Part shown: in pieces, positions 35,883-44,819 of the stretch
Layout of the letters: each line of letters begins with the position of its first letter
Position numbering within the stretch: position 1 is the first letter of the stretch
Source: Bacillus glycinifermentans
GTDB taxonomy: Bacteria > Bacillota > Bacilli > Bacillales > Bacillaceae
Assembly: GCF_001042475.2 (NCBI RefSeq)
Contig: NZ_LECW02000022.1
Location: 1-64,000 of the forward strand
Direction: 5' to 3'
Length of the DNA stretch: 64,000 bases
Made by a program: the position numbers and the translations under genes
Notes under the pieces: model-generated
Seen by the model: the letters and a program-made list of their open reading frames with translations, nothing else
Database searches by the model: none
Told to the model about the DNA's origin: nothing

Positions 35883-37292
35883 ATGAGTGGAGAACGTAAG
35901 CAGATTGTCATAATCGGGGGCGGGATTACCGGATTGGCCGCCGCCTTCTACTTGGAGAGGAAAATCAAGAAAAACGGTCTCCCCGCCGAAGTGACGCTTG
36001 TTGAAGCGAGCCCGAGATTAGGCGGAAAGATCCAGACCGTTCATAAAGACGGCTATATCGTTGAAAAGGGACCTGACTCGTTTTTGGAACGAAAACAGAG
36101 CGCTCCCCAGCTTGTCAAGGATCTGGGGCTGGGGCATCTGCTTGTGAACAATGCGATAGGCCAGTCTTATGTTCTCGTAAATGAAACGCTCTATCCGATT
36201 CCCGAAGGGGCTGTCATGGGCGTTCCGACAAAAGTCGCTCCTTTTTTGACGACCGGGCTTTTTTCCTTGCAGGGGAAACTGAGGGCAGGGATGGACTTGG
36301 TGCTGCCAGCCAGCAAACCGCAGGACGATCAGTCGCTTGGCGAGTTTTTCAGAAGGCGCGTCGGCGGCGAAGTGGTTGAAAACCTGATTGAACCGCTCTT
36401 ATCAGGCATTTATGCCGGAGATATCGACCGCCTCAGCCTGATGTCGACGTTTCCGCAGTTTTATCAAACCGAGCAGAAGTACAGAAGCCTTATTCTCGGA
36501 ATGAAAAAATCGGCCGGCAATAAAAGCAAGCAAGCGGCGCCCGTTAAAAAGCAAGGACAGTTTCAGACGCTGAAAACCGGCTTGCAGACGATTGTCGAAG
36601 AGCTGGAAAAACAGCTCGAGCTGACGAAAATCTACAAAGGCACCAAGGCCGTCGGCATTGAGCGCGGACAACATTACAGCTTCAAGCTTGACAACGGCAT
36701 TGTTCTTCATGCGGATGCTGCAGTCATCACCGCTCCTCATAAAGCGATTGCCGCGATGTTTCCAGACGAGGATTGGCTTAAAGGCATGCGTGAGATGGTC
36801 TCAACGTCTGTCGCCAATGTAGCGCTCGGCTTTCCTGAGGAAGCCGTAAAGATGGAGCATGAAGGTACGGGCTTTGTGATCTCAAGAAACAGCGATTTCT
36901 CTATTACCGCCTGCACGTGGACGAACAAAAAATGGCCCCATACGACGCCGGAAGGCAAAGTTCTGCTTAGGGCTTACGTCGGAAAAGCGGGGGATGAATC
37001 CGTTGTCGAGCAGTCTGACAATGAAATGGTCAGGATTGTGCTGGAAGATTTGAAGAGGATCATGAAAATCGAAGGCGAGCCGGAAATGACCTGTATCACG
37101 AGATGGAACGAAGCCATGCCGCAGTATCACGTCGGCCACAAAGAACGAATCAAAAAGGTACGGGAAGGCCTTCAAACGTCATACCCCGGCATTTTTGTGA
37201 CGGGAGCTTCCTTCGAAGGCGTCGGAATCCCGGATTGCATCGATCAGGGCAAACAGGCCGTAAAAGACGTGCTTGCCCATTTATTTGAATAA
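35883..37292 (+). CDS. hemY: Coproporphyrinogen III oxidase HemY (CgoX)
   Basis: 469 aa. The N-terminal dinucleotide-binding motif VIIGGGITGLAAAFYLE, the PRLGGKIQT segment, and the C-terminal FAD contact GVGIPDCIDQGKQA. Oxidises coproporphyrinogen III to coproporphyrin III using O2, the step before HemH. Begins 15 bases past hemH; a terminator follows. Confidence 0.96.
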   Translation: MSGERKQIVIIGGGITGLAAAFYLERKIKKNGLPAEVTLVEASPRLGGKIQTVHKDGYIVEKGPDSFLERKQSAPQLVKDLGLGHLLVNNAIGQSYVLVNETLYPIPEGAVMGVPTKVAPFLTTGLFSLQGKLRAGMDLVLPASKPQDDQSLGEFFRRRVGGEVVENLIEPLLSGIYAGDIDRLSLMSTFPQFYQTEQKYRSLILGMKKSAGNKSKQAAPVKKQGQFQTLKTGLQTIVEELEKQLELTKIYKGTKAVGIERGQHYSFKLDNGIVLHADAAVITAPHKAIAAMFPDEDWLKGMREMVSTSVANVALGFPEEAVKMEHEGTGFVISRNSDFSITACTWTNKKWPHTTPEGKVLLRAYVGKAGDESVVEQSDNEMVRIVLEDLKRIMKIEGEPEMTCITRWNEAMPQYHVGHKERIKKVREGLQTSYPGIFVTGASFEGVGIPDCIDQGKQAVKDVLAHLFE

Positions 37293-37299
37293 AAAATGT

Positions 37300-37335
37300 A
37301 AAAAGCTGCCCGAAAGTGAAACGGCGGCTTTTTTA
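37300..37335 (+). terminator. Terminator of the hemEHY operon
   Basis: AAAAAGCTGCC pairs with GGCGGCTTTTTT (one G-T pair) around a 12-base loop. Confidence 0.65.
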
Positions 37336-37442
37336 TTTTGGCTTATATTGCGGCTCCACATAAACAGAGTCTGAAAATGGAAAAAATAAAATTTAAATTA
37401 TTGCATTTTACATTTGGATATGTTAAATTACATTCTGTACTT

Positions 37443-37469
37443 AATGACCAAAATGTTCAAATAGTCATT
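37443..37469. promoter_or_regulatory. Possible YhgD operator
   Basis: AATGAC and GTCATT form a dyad with 15 bases between them, just upstream of yhgD. TetR-family repressors usually bind such dyads near their own promoter; a TAGTCATT half-site recurs after the yhgD stop codon before yhgE. Confidence 0.4.
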
Positions 37470-37485
37470 TTTGGGGTGAGAAAAC

Positions 37486-38058
37486 ATGACCATCGACCGG
37501 AAAGCACTGATCATCGATGCGGCCACAAAATCGTTTGCGCAATTCGGATACAAAGCGACGACAATGGATCTTGTGGCAAAGCTCGCAAATGTCGGGAAAG
37601 GGACGATTTATACCTTTTTCAAAAACAAAGAAGAATTATTCGACGAAATCATTTCTTCGCTGTTAATGGAAATGAAACAAACGGCTGACAATGCGATTGA
37701 TCCCGATCTGCCGTTCCACGAAAATGCACATCGTGCGCTGATCGCCATATTGGAGTACAGAAAAAGGCACCAGCTGACGATCAAAATTTTTCAGGAAGGC
37801 GCAGAACTGGGCACACATGCCGTAAGGGAGGTCATTGAAAAGTTTGAGCACATGATCATCAGTTACATCGAGAAAAAAATTAAAGAAGCGATTAAAAATG
37901 GCGATATTAAACCGTGTAACCCTGAACTGAATGCATTTGTCATTTTTAAGCTGTATATTGCGCTTATCTTTGATTGGGAAAAACACCATGAACCATTAAA
38001 GAAAGAAGAAATAGCAGAAACGCTGAAGTTGTATATTGTCAAAGGATTATCCCAATAG
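37486..38058 (+). CDS. yhgD: TetR-family regulator YhgD
   Basis: 190 aa, TetR-type HTH in residues 8-55 (AATKSFAQFGYKATTMDLVA to GKGTIYTFFKNKEELFDEI), with a helical ligand-binding C-terminal part. Located 70 bases ahead of yhgE, which it probably controls. Inducer unknown. Confidence 0.92.
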   Translation: MTIDRKALIIDAATKSFAQFGYKATTMDLVAKLANVGKGTIYTFFKNKEELFDEIISSLLMEMKQTADNAIDPDLPFHENAHRALIAILEYRKRHQLTIKIFQEGAELGTHAVREVIEKFEHMIISYIEKKIKEAIKNGDIKPCNPELNAFVIFKLYIALIFDWEKHHEPLKKEEIAETLKLYIVKGLSQ

Positions 38059-38128
38059 TCATTCTTTCTTTTTTTAGGGGTGCGGCCAATATAGAGAAAG
38101 CGGTCATCAATTAGGAGGCGTATCAACG

Positions 38129-40288
38129 ATGAATGTACTACGACACCAGTGGAGAGAACTGATAACAAATAAAAAGCTGCTGATTTCCGTGATCGGTGTT
38201 CTCTTTATTCCGCTGATTTACAGCAGCGTATTTTTGGCGGCATACTGGGACCCCTACGGACATGTCGACCAGCTTCCCGTAGCCGTTGTCAATTCTGACA
38301 AGGGAGCGACGTATGAAGGGAAGGATCTTCACATCGGCGATGACCTTATTAAAGAGCTGAAGAAGAATAAAAAATTCGACTGGCATTTTACGACGAAAGA
38401 AAAAGCGTTGACAGGCCTGGAAAACGAAGAATATTACATGGTCGTTGAAATTCCCGGGGATTTTTCCAAAGATGCCAGCACGGTCATGAATAAGCATCCG
38501 AAAAAGCTGAATCTCATTTATCATACAAATGCCGGACGAAATTACGTCGGCGCCCAAATCAGCGATAAGGCGATTGAGCAGCTCCAGCATTCGGTCGGCT
38601 CGGAAATCAGCGAACAGTATGCAGAAGTGATCTTTGACAACTTCGGGAAAATCGCAAAAGGGCTCGGTGAAGCAAGCTCAGGCGCGGAAAAGCTGAATGA
38701 AAGCTTAAAAGATGCAAAAAGCGGAAGCAAGAAGCTCAAAGAGAACCTTGAAAAATTGGCAAAAAGCCAAATCACATTCAATAACGGAATGGGCCAGTTC
38801 GGCACCGCATTCAACACGTTGAATGAAAAAATCCATGACCTTGATTCTGCGCTCGGACAATTCCAGGAAAAGGGCGGCCAGCTGTACAACGGAGCCTACC
38901 AGCTGCAGCAGGGCATGCCGCAGATTGTGGCTGGGTTGGGGCAATTGAATGAACAAGCCCAAACGATAACCAAATTCGAAGACGCGATTTCGTCAGAGAA
39001 AATTACACAGCTTGAAACTGCGCTTTCAAATGCAGAGCAGGCGAAAAAAGAAATCACCCGGATTTCGGATGGCATCACAAAACTTGAAAGCGCCTTGAAA
39101 AACCAGAACAGTCAAGTGAAGCAAATCATTGAATCCAGCAATTTTTTGACTGATGAACAAAAAGCGGCACTGGCAAAACAGGTTGATGAAAAGGCAGGCG
39201 AAATCAAGCTGCCTGAGCTTGACCGCCTGAAAAGCCAAATTCCGGATATAAGCGGGCTTCCTGACCTTTCAGCCATCAAACAGAAGCTTAACGATTTAAA
39301 ACAGCTCCCTGGCGCTGTGAATAAGCTCTATAAAGGCTCTGAAAAAATTCAAAACGGACTCGACAGTCTGGCGAAAGGACAGGCGGCTTATAACGAAAAA
39401 TTCGCCGAAGCGAGAAGCGGATCTTCCAAAATCGCCGAAGGAAGCCAGACATTGACAGAGAAGTTTGGCCAATTGCAGGATGCCTCAGGAAAGCTAAAAG
39501 ACGCATCTTCCAAGCTGTCAGAAGGGGCAAAAACGCTTGATGAAGGCTTAGGAAAGATTACTGAGGGCAGCGGTGAACTGTCAAACAAGCTGGCTGACGC
39601 AGCTGACCAGACGGGCGACATTCAAGCCGGTGAACAAAACTACAACATGTTCTCTGATCCTGTCAAAGTCAAAGGAGATAAAATCACCCAGGTCTCAAAT
39701 TACGGAACGGGTTTAACGCCGTACATTTTATCGCTCGGATTATTCGTCGGTGCGCTGATGATTACCGTCGTGTTTGATGTCAAAGAGCCGGCGAGCCGGC
39801 CCGAATCTGCGCTTGGATGGTTCTTCAGCAAATTCAGCGTTCTCTTGCCGGTCGGCATTCTTCAGGCTGTGATCGCATGCACGGTTATTCTTCTCGGTAT
39901 CGGCCTTGACGTGCAAAGCGTTTGGAGATTCTATCTGTTCAGCATCATCATGAGCATCACATGCCTTGCGATCATTCAGTTCCTTGCGGCAACAATGGGT
40001 AATCCGGGACGCTTTATCGCCGTGATCCTGCTCGTGCTTCAGCTCGGAGGAAGTGGAGGAACGTTCCCGCTTGCGCTTGTGCCAAGGTTCTTCCAAATCA
40101 TCCACTCCGCTCTCCCGATGACGTACAGCATCGCAGGCTACAGAGCGATTATTTCAAGCGGGGATTATGCTTACATGTGGGAGCAGGCTGCGGTCCTCGG
40201 CGGAATCGCCGTCATCATGATGGCGTTGACCATCGTTTATTTCTGGCGGCTGCTGAGAAAAGAAAAAATGGAGGCGCAGCCTGCCTGA
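38129..40288 (+). CDS. yhgE: YhgE/Pip-domain membrane protein
   Basis: 719 aa. One N-terminal membrane helix, a very long extracytoplasmic region (about residues 40-520) with heptad-like helices and repeated SGSKKLxE / EGSQTLxxK motifs, then five to six C-terminal helices with ABC2-type permease character. The YhgE/Pip family includes the phage receptor Pip and ESX/type VII secretion partners such as YueB. YhgE itself has no settled function. Shorter than the B. subtilis protein as I recall it. Confidence 0.9.
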   Translation: MNVLRHQWRELITNKKLLISVIGVLFIPLIYSSVFLAAYWDPYGHVDQLPVAVVNSDKGATYEGKDLHIGDDLIKELKKNKKFDWHFTTKEKALTGLENEEYYMVVEIPGDFSKDASTVMNKHPKKLNLIYHTNAGRNYVGAQISDKAIEQLQHSVGSEISEQYAEVIFDNFGKIAKGLGEASSGAEKLNESLKDAKSGSKKLKENLEKLAKSQITFNNGMGQFGTAFNTLNEKIHDLDSALGQFQEKGGQLYNGAYQLQQGMPQIVAGLGQLNEQAQTITKFEDAISSEKITQLETALSNAEQAKKEITRISDGITKLESALKNQNSQVKQIIESSNFLTDEQKAALAKQVDEKAGEIKLPELDRLKSQIPDISGLPDLSAIKQKLNDLKQLPGAVNKLYKGSEKIQNGLDSLAKGQAAYNEKFAEARSGSSKIAEGSQTLTEKFGQLQDASGKLKDASSKLSEGAKTLDEGLGKITEGSGELSNKLADAADQTGDIQAGEQNYNMFSDPVKVKGDKITQVSNYGTGLTPYILSLGLFVGALMITVVFDVKEPASRPESALGWFFSKFSVLLPVGILQAVIACTVILLGIGLDVQSVWRFYLFSIIMSITCLAIIQFLAATMGNPGRFIAVILLVLQLGGSGGTFPLALVPRFFQIIHSALPMTYSIAGYRAIISSGDYAYMWEQAAVLGGIAVIMMALTIVYFWRLLRKEKMEAQPA

Positions 40289-40291
40289 TAG

Positions 40292-40329
40292 AAAAAACAC
40301 CTTTATCGTCGTCGATAAAGGTGTTTTTT
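40292..40329. terminator. Bidirectional terminator between yhgE and fabHB
   Basis: AAAAAACACCTTTATCG pairs with CGATAAAGGTGTTTTTT over a 4-base loop. Confidence 0.85.
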
Positions 40330-40341
40330 ACTTTAGAAGGT

Positions 40342-41343
40342 TCACTTTCCGGAAGCGGAAACGCCCCATTTTGCGAGCAGCCCCGTGTATGTAAAACCTC
40401 CGCCGAAGCCGTATAGAATCAAAGTATCTCCTTCTTTCAGCTTATCGTGTTTAACGGCTTCATCGAGCGCAAGAACAATTGAAGCCGAGGACGTATTGCC
40501 GAACCATTCGACACTTGTAAGCGCTTTTTCGACCGGTATTCCCGCTTTTTCGCAAATCGATTCGACCATTCTCATATTGGCGCTGTGAGGGACGAACCAA
40601 TCGATGTCTTCGAGCTTCATTTGCGCCTGTTCGAGCAGCAGTTTGATTCCTTCGGGAATGGACCTGGCCGCCCATTTATATACTTCGCGCCCGTTTTGAA
40701 CCATTTTTCCAGCGCCGGCAAGCTCTTCCCCCTTTAAATCGCTTCGCAAACCCGTTCTGTACAAATGACGGGCCCCGTCTCCTTTTGTGCCTTGGACAAA
40801 CGTAATAAAGCTTGGGGACGAGTCATCGCGCTCGACAAGCAAGGCGCCTGCCCCGTCGCCAAACAATACGCACGATGTGCGGTCTGTATAATCCGTCACT
40901 TTCGATAACGACTCTCCGGCAACCACGAGAATTTTCCGGTGCAGTCCTGAAGTGATCAGGCCGTTTGCCGTATGGAGTCCATATGTTAATCCGGCGCATG
41001 TCGCATTTAAATCGAACGCTCCGATGTCAGTCCATCCGAAATGGTCCTGAATTTGGCACGCTGTGCTAGGAAAAGCATAGTCGGCCGTCGTCGTTGAAAC
41101 AATGATCATATCAAGGCCGTCCAATGCGCCTGGGTATCTGTTTTGTAAATTTTCTACAGCTTTAATGCAAAGGTCTGAAGTAAATTCCTGTTCGGATGTC
41201 AGCCGTCTTTCTTTCATGCCTGTCCGCTGAACGATCCATTCGTCAGAGGTATCGACGATTTTTTCTAAATCTTCATTTGTCAGCCGCTTTTCCGGAACAT
41301 ATGTCCCGATGGCTGATATACGTGCTTTTGATAAAGTTTTCAA
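40342..41343 (-). CDS. fabHB: 3-oxoacyl-ACP synthase III FabHB
   Basis: 333 aa from TTG 41343 behind AAAGGAG. KASIII triad: Cys in FDLNATCAGLTYG, His in WFVPHSANMRM and Asn in WFGNTSSAS. Condenses acyl-CoA primers, branched ones in Bacillus, with malonyl-ACP to begin fatty acid synthesis. A FapR operator overlaps the promoter (41381-41399). B. subtilis yhfC, which follows there, is absent between fabHB and yhfE. Confidence 0.94.
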   Translation of the reverse strand: MKTLSKARISAIGTYVPEKRLTNEDLEKIVDTSDEWIVQRTGMKERRLTSEQEFTSDLCIKAVENLQNRYPGALDGLDMIIVSTTTADYAFPSTACQIQDHFGWTDIGAFDLNATCAGLTYGLHTANGLITSGLHRKILVVAGESLSKVTDYTDRTSCVLFGDGAGALLVERDDSSPSFITFVQGTKGDGARHLYRTGLRSDLKGEELAGAGKMVQNGREVYKWAARSIPEGIKLLLEQAQMKLEDIDWFVPHSANMRMVESICEKAGIPVEKALTSVEWFGNTSSASIVLALDEAVKHDKLKEGDTLILYGFGGGFTYTGLLAKWGVSASGK

Positions 41344-41362
41344 GATGATCACTCTCCTTTTT

Positions 41363-41399
41363 AACATTATAACACCTAGTATTAGTATCTGGTACTAAT
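41363..41399 (-). promoter_or_regulatory. fabHB promoter with FapR operator
   Basis: ATTAGTATCTGGTACTAAT (41381-41399) is an almost perfect dyad of the FapR type (TTAGTA...TACTAA). Downstream on the minus strand is TGTTATAAT, an extended -10, so FapR would cover the -35 region. Malonyl-CoA releases FapR (literature). The site also lies just upstream of divergent yhfE. Confidence 0.88.
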
Positions 41400-41456
41400 T
41401 TTTTATTCTAATTGAGTCATGTATACTATATAAATAACGTAAAGGGAGGAATGAAA

Positions 41457-42497
41457 ATGTCATCTGTTCAGGAAACGATGCAGCTCATTAAAGAGCTCGT
41501 CTCAATTCCGAGTCCGACCGGAAATACATATCAGATCATAGAGCATATTCATCAGCTTCTACAGGAACAGGGGGTCGAAACAAGGCTCAATCGTAAAGGA
41601 GGGCTGATCGCCACGATTCCGGGGCGCGACGAGTCGAAGCACAGGATGTTGACCGCTCACGTCGATACACTCGGCGCGATGGTGAAGGAAATCAAACCGG
41701 ACGGAAGGCTGAAAATCGATTTAATCGGCGGTTTTCGGTACAACTCAATCGAAGGCGAATATTGCCGGATCGAAACGTCCTCAGGCAAGATTTACACGGG
41801 CACGATTTTAATGCATCAAACGTCCGTTCACGTCTATAAAGACGCGGGAAAAGCCGAGCGCAGCCAGAAAAACATGGAGGTCCGCATCGATGAACCGGTT
41901 CATCATGCAGAGGACACGAAGGCGCTCGGGATCAATGTCGGTGATTTCATTTCCTTTGATCCGCGGGTCGAAATCACGCCGAGCGGATTTATCAAATCGC
42001 GTCATCTTGATGATAAAGCAAGCGTAGCCCTTTTGCTCCAGCTGATCAAACAGATCAAAAGGGAAAAGATCAGCCTTCCGCACACGACTCATTTTTTGAT
42101 TTCCAATAACGAAGAAATCGGATACGGAGGCAATTCGAATATTCCGCCCGAAACCGTCGAATATTTGGCTGTTGACATGGGGGCGATTGGCGATGGGCAA
42201 TCGTCTGATGAATATACGGTATCGATCTGTGTGAAAGATTCGAGCGGCCCTTATCATTACGGCCTCAGAAAACGGCTTGTCGAGCTGTGCGAAAAGCACA
42301 GCATACGTTACAAGCTCGATATTTACCCGTATTACGGGTCTGACGCCTCGGCGGCCATAAAAGCGGGGCATGATATCGTCCACGGTTTGATCGGTCCGGG
42401 AATAGACGCTTCACACGCATTTGAAAGGACGCACCAAACATCATTGGAGCATACGGCCGAGCTTTTGTACCGATATGTCCAGTCTGATATGGCGTGA
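41457..42497 (+). CDS. yhfE: M42-family metallo-aminopeptidase YhfE
   Basis: 346 aa from ATG 41457 with GGGAGG at 7 bases; an ATG six bases earlier is too close to it. Metal-site motifs typical of M42: LTAHVDTLG, KSRHLDDKASVALLL, ISNNEEIGYGGNS and ASHAFERTHQTS. Related enzymes are tetrahedral dodecameric aminopeptidases once called endoglucanase M. Divergent from fabHB. Confidence 0.92.
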   Translation: MSSVQETMQLIKELVSIPSPTGNTYQIIEHIHQLLQEQGVETRLNRKGGLIATIPGRDESKHRMLTAHVDTLGAMVKEIKPDGRLKIDLIGGFRYNSIEGEYCRIETSSGKIYTGTILMHQTSVHVYKDAGKAERSQKNMEVRIDEPVHHAEDTKALGINVGDFISFDPRVEITPSGFIKSRHLDDKASVALLLQLIKQIKREKISLPHTTHFLISNNEEIGYGGNSNIPPETVEYLAVDMGAIGDGQSSDEYTVSICVKDSSGPYHYGLRKRLVELCEKHSIRYKLDIYPYYGSDASAAIKAGHDIVHGLIGPGIDASHAFERTHQTSLEHTAELLYRYVQSDMA

Positions 42498-42513
42498 CGC
42501 CGTGGTCTATATG

Positions 42514-42546
42514 AAAAAACCCGAAAGGATCTGGAGTCCTTTCGGG
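42514..42546 (-). terminator. Terminator of the coat-protein gene
   Basis: On the minus strand CCCGAAAGGA and TCCTTTCGGG form a 10-bp stem followed by TTTTTT. The T-run is on the minus strand only, which supports a leftward gene upstream of it (42590-42748). Confidence 0.75.
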
Positions 42547-42589
42547 CCAAGAAATGTGGAAGCTTTCAGTTTTTGAATGAATGTTCTAT

Positions 42590-42748
42590 TTACCAATAAT
42601 CATAATGTTTCTTGCAATCGTAGTAGTAATCATGCTTTTTATGATCATAGTAATAATCATGCTTCTTATAGCAAGGATAATAGTAGTAATAGTAGTAGTA
42701 TTTTTTGCAGTCATGATCTTTTTTATGGTAATCATGGTAATAACACAT
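42590..42748 (-). CDS. CotC/CotU-like tyrosine-rich spore coat protein
   Basis: 52 aa with AGGAGGGA ahead of ATG 42748. Composition is extreme: 20 Tyr (including eight in a row at residues 17-24), 10 Lys, 8 Asp, 7 His, 4 Cys and a single Trp at the C-terminus. Blocks KKHDYYYDHKKHDYYYDCKK repeat within the second half. This is the composition of B. subtilis CotC/CotU, which are cross-linked through tyrosine in the outer coat. A SigK-like -10 (CATANNNTA) lies about 41-49 bases upstream and a leftward terminator follows. Not the B. subtilis gene content at this site. Confidence 0.82.
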   Translation of the reverse strand: MCYYHDYHKKDHDCKKYYYYYYYYPCYKKHDYYYDHKKHDYYYDCKKHYDYW

Positions 42749-42788
42749 AGAACTTCCCTCCTGTTTCTATCTTAATGTAGCTACGATA

Positions 42789-42797
42789 TATCGTATG
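42789..42797 (-). promoter_or_regulatory. Possible SigK -10 element for the coat gene
   Basis: Minus strand CATACGATA fits the SigK -10 pattern CATANNNTA; an AAC about 13 bases upstream is a poor -35 (mACm). It overlaps the palindrome ACGATATATCGT (42783-42794). Confidence 0.35.
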
Positions 42798-42858
42798 GCA
42801 GGCAGGGGGAGGTTGCTTGGACAGGTTGATTGGTCAAACTGTATATTTTTATAAAGAA

Positions 42859-42901
42859 AAAACGCACGTTTTCCGCTAACGGACAACGTGCGTTTTTCTT
42901 T
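42859..42901 (-). terminator. Terminator after gltT
   Basis: AAAAACGCACGTT pairs with AACGTGCGTTTTT; on the minus strand it follows the gltT stop codon and has T-runs on both strands. Confidence 0.8.
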
Positions 42902-42918
42902 TATTTGCTGTTCGGCGG

Positions 42919-44208
42919 TCAGCCGGACATTTTCATATCAATCGGCTCGCGATTGTTCAATACGGCTTCCCCTTTTTGCGCATCGTATTCGCCTTCCCAT
43001 TTTGACATGACGACAGCCGCAAGGGCGTTTCCTGTCAGGTTGACGACTGTGCGGGCCATGTCCATAATCCGGTCGACCCCGGCTATGAAGGCCAGTCCTT
43101 CAGCAGGCACGCCGATCGTGCCCAATGTCGCAAGCAGCACGACAAACGATGTACCAGGAACCGCAGCCATCCCTTTTGAAGTTACCATCAGCACGAGCAC
43201 CAGCGTAATCTGCTGTCCAATTGACAGATCGATTCCGGAGGCTTGAGCTAAAAACAGAGCGGCAATCGCCTGATACAAAACAGACCCGTCGAGGTTAAAG
43301 GTATAGCCGATCGGGATGACAAATGAGACAATGCCCTTTGGACAACCGATCTTTTCCATCTTCTCCATGACACGGGGAAGAACAGTTTCTGAGCTTGATG
43401 TACTATAAGCTAGCAATAATTCATCTTTCATGTAGGCTAAAAATTTAAATATATTGATGCCGGCCATTTTTCCGACGATGCCGAAAACGATGATCAGGAA
43501 AACGGCAAGGGCGATATAAACCAAAATGACAAGTTTTCCTAATGACACCAGTGAACCAAAACCAAATTTGGAAACGGTTACCCCGATCAAGGCGAAAACG
43601 CCCAACGGAGCAAATTTCATGACAAGGTTGACGACATGGAACATCGCCTGTGAAGTGGCTTCAAAAAACGCAAGCACAGGTTTTCCCTTTTCGCCAATCG
43701 CTGAAATTCCAAGTGCGAAAAACACGGTAAAGCAGATGATCGCAAGTAAATCGCCTTCAGCTAGAGATTGGAAAAAGTTTGTCGGCACAATATGAAGAAA
43801 CGTTTCTGCGACCGTTTTGGTGCTGGCCTCTTTTTCGGTTTCGACATACTGGCTGATATCGGTTTTTTCGCCGCTGCTATAATGAACGCCGTGTCCGGGT
43901 TGGAAAACGTTTGCCAGAACAAGGCCGAGCAGAATCGCGAAAGTTGTAATAATCTCAAAATAGAGAATAGTCCGAAATCCAAGTCGGCCGACTTTTTTGC
44001 CGCTCCCCGCTCCTGCGACTCCGACAACTAGACTTGACACGACGATTGGAATCACAATCATTTTAATTAATCTTAGAAATAAATCCCCCACCGGCTTAAG
44101 ATAGGTTTCTATGGCAGGATTGCCAAACCAGATGGCGCCGACTGCGACACCTAAAATGAGCCCGAGGAAAATTTGAGCTGCTAATCCGAATTTAAATTTC
44201 TTTTTCAT
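42919..44208 (-). CDS. gltT: Glutamate/aspartate-proton symporter GltT
   Basis: 429 aa from ATG 44208 with AGGGAGGG. A dicarboxylate/amino acid:cation symporter (DAACS) with eight membrane helices and two re-entrant hairpins; the hallmark STSSSETVLPRVMEKMEK and GYTFNLDGSVLYQ motifs supply the substrate and cation sites. In B. subtilis the main aspartate/glutamate importer. Confidence 0.95.
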   Translation of the reverse strand: MKKKFKFGLAAQIFLGLILGVAVGAIWFGNPAIETYLKPVGDLFLRLIKMIVIPIVVSSLVVGVAGAGSGKKVGRLGFRTILYFEIITTFAILLGLVLANVFQPGHGVHYSSGEKTDISQYVETEKEASTKTVAETFLHIVPTNFFQSLAEGDLLAIICFTVFFALGISAIGEKGKPVLAFFEATSQAMFHVVNLVMKFAPLGVFALIGVTVSKFGFGSLVSLGKLVILVYIALAVFLIIVFGIVGKMAGINIFKFLAYMKDELLLAYSTSSSETVLPRVMEKMEKIGCPKGIVSFVIPIGYTFNLDGSVLYQAIAALFLAQASGIDLSIGQQITLVLVLMVTSKGMAAVPGTSFVVLLATLGTIGVPAEGLAFIAGVDRIMDMARTVVNLTGNALAAVVMSKWEGEYDAQKGEAVLNNREPIDMKMSG

Positions 44209-44477
44209 AGATGCCCTCCCTACATAAGTTTTTTCATTATATAAAAATATTAAATAATGACACGATTACATCCAGTATATCCGAAAAAAAAGGATCTCGT
44301 CTATAAAAAAAATTTGGGTTTCTTCTGTCAGAATTTTCAGATATAGTATATTGATCATGTCGACAGGGGTTCGGAAGTGCTGGGAACGGGGTTTTTATGC
44401 CTATTTCGTCTAGATCATTATAATCAAAATAATCCTATGTGGCAAAAATGACTCTCTTTTTGCCTAACTTTTGTGAC
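44209..44477. other. Intergenic gltT-yhfH, no gene seen
   Basis: The DNA is AT-rich and contains presumably the gltT promoter (minus strand). No ORF with a ribosome-binding site and no strong hairpin was found between 44209 and 44477. Confidence 0.5.
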
Positions 44478-44521
44478 AAAAAAACGCTCCGGAGTTCAAA
44501 CCTCATCCGGAGCGTTTTTTT
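44478..44521. terminator. Terminator after yhfH
   Basis: AAAAAACGCTCCGG pairs with CCGGAGCGTTTTTT around a 14-base loop; the yhfH stop codon is 7 bases away on the minus strand. Confidence 0.8.
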
Positions 44522-44527
44522 AAAAAA

Positions 44528-44662
44528 TTAAAGATCTTTCAGCTTCAGGCAATTGCAGCACGTATTTCCGTAGCATTCATGCTGTTCTTCGATTTCGCGG
44601 CCGCATTCCGTACATTTTTTGGCAGGCAGGTTCCTGAAAAATTCCGTGATTTTTCCGAGCAT
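44528..44662 (-). CDS. yhfH: Zinc-ribbon-like small protein YhfH
   Basis: 44 aa with GGGGGA ahead of ATG 44662. Six Cys in the order C17xxC20 ... C30 ... C35C36xC38, within KKCTECGREIEEQHECYGNTC, the YhfH family pattern; two CxxC-like pairs should bind one zinc ion. Function unknown. In B. subtilis yhfH lies in the same place between gltT and yhfI. Confidence 0.85.
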   Translation of the reverse strand: MLGKITEFFRNLPAKKCTECGREIEEQHECYGNTCCNCLKLKDL

Positions 44663-44819
44663 CTCATATCCCCCATTCCTTTAATTGTTAACATTGTATT
44701 ATAACAGATGAGAAAAGGTCAATGTCTGTTTTATGACAAAAACATAAAACATGCAATTTTTAAGAAAAATGGGTATATTGTATAGGGGGACGATAGCCAC
44801 ACACATGAGGTGAATAACG

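Noticed and set aside
37338..37688. 116-codon ORF over the yhgD start
   Set aside because: Shadow of yhgD in another frame with atypical composition.
42581..42775. 64-codon plus-strand ORF over the coat gene
   Set aside because: Its Ile/Val/Met richness is the antisense of Tyr/His/Asp/Lys codons; the minus strand has the ribosome-binding site and terminator.
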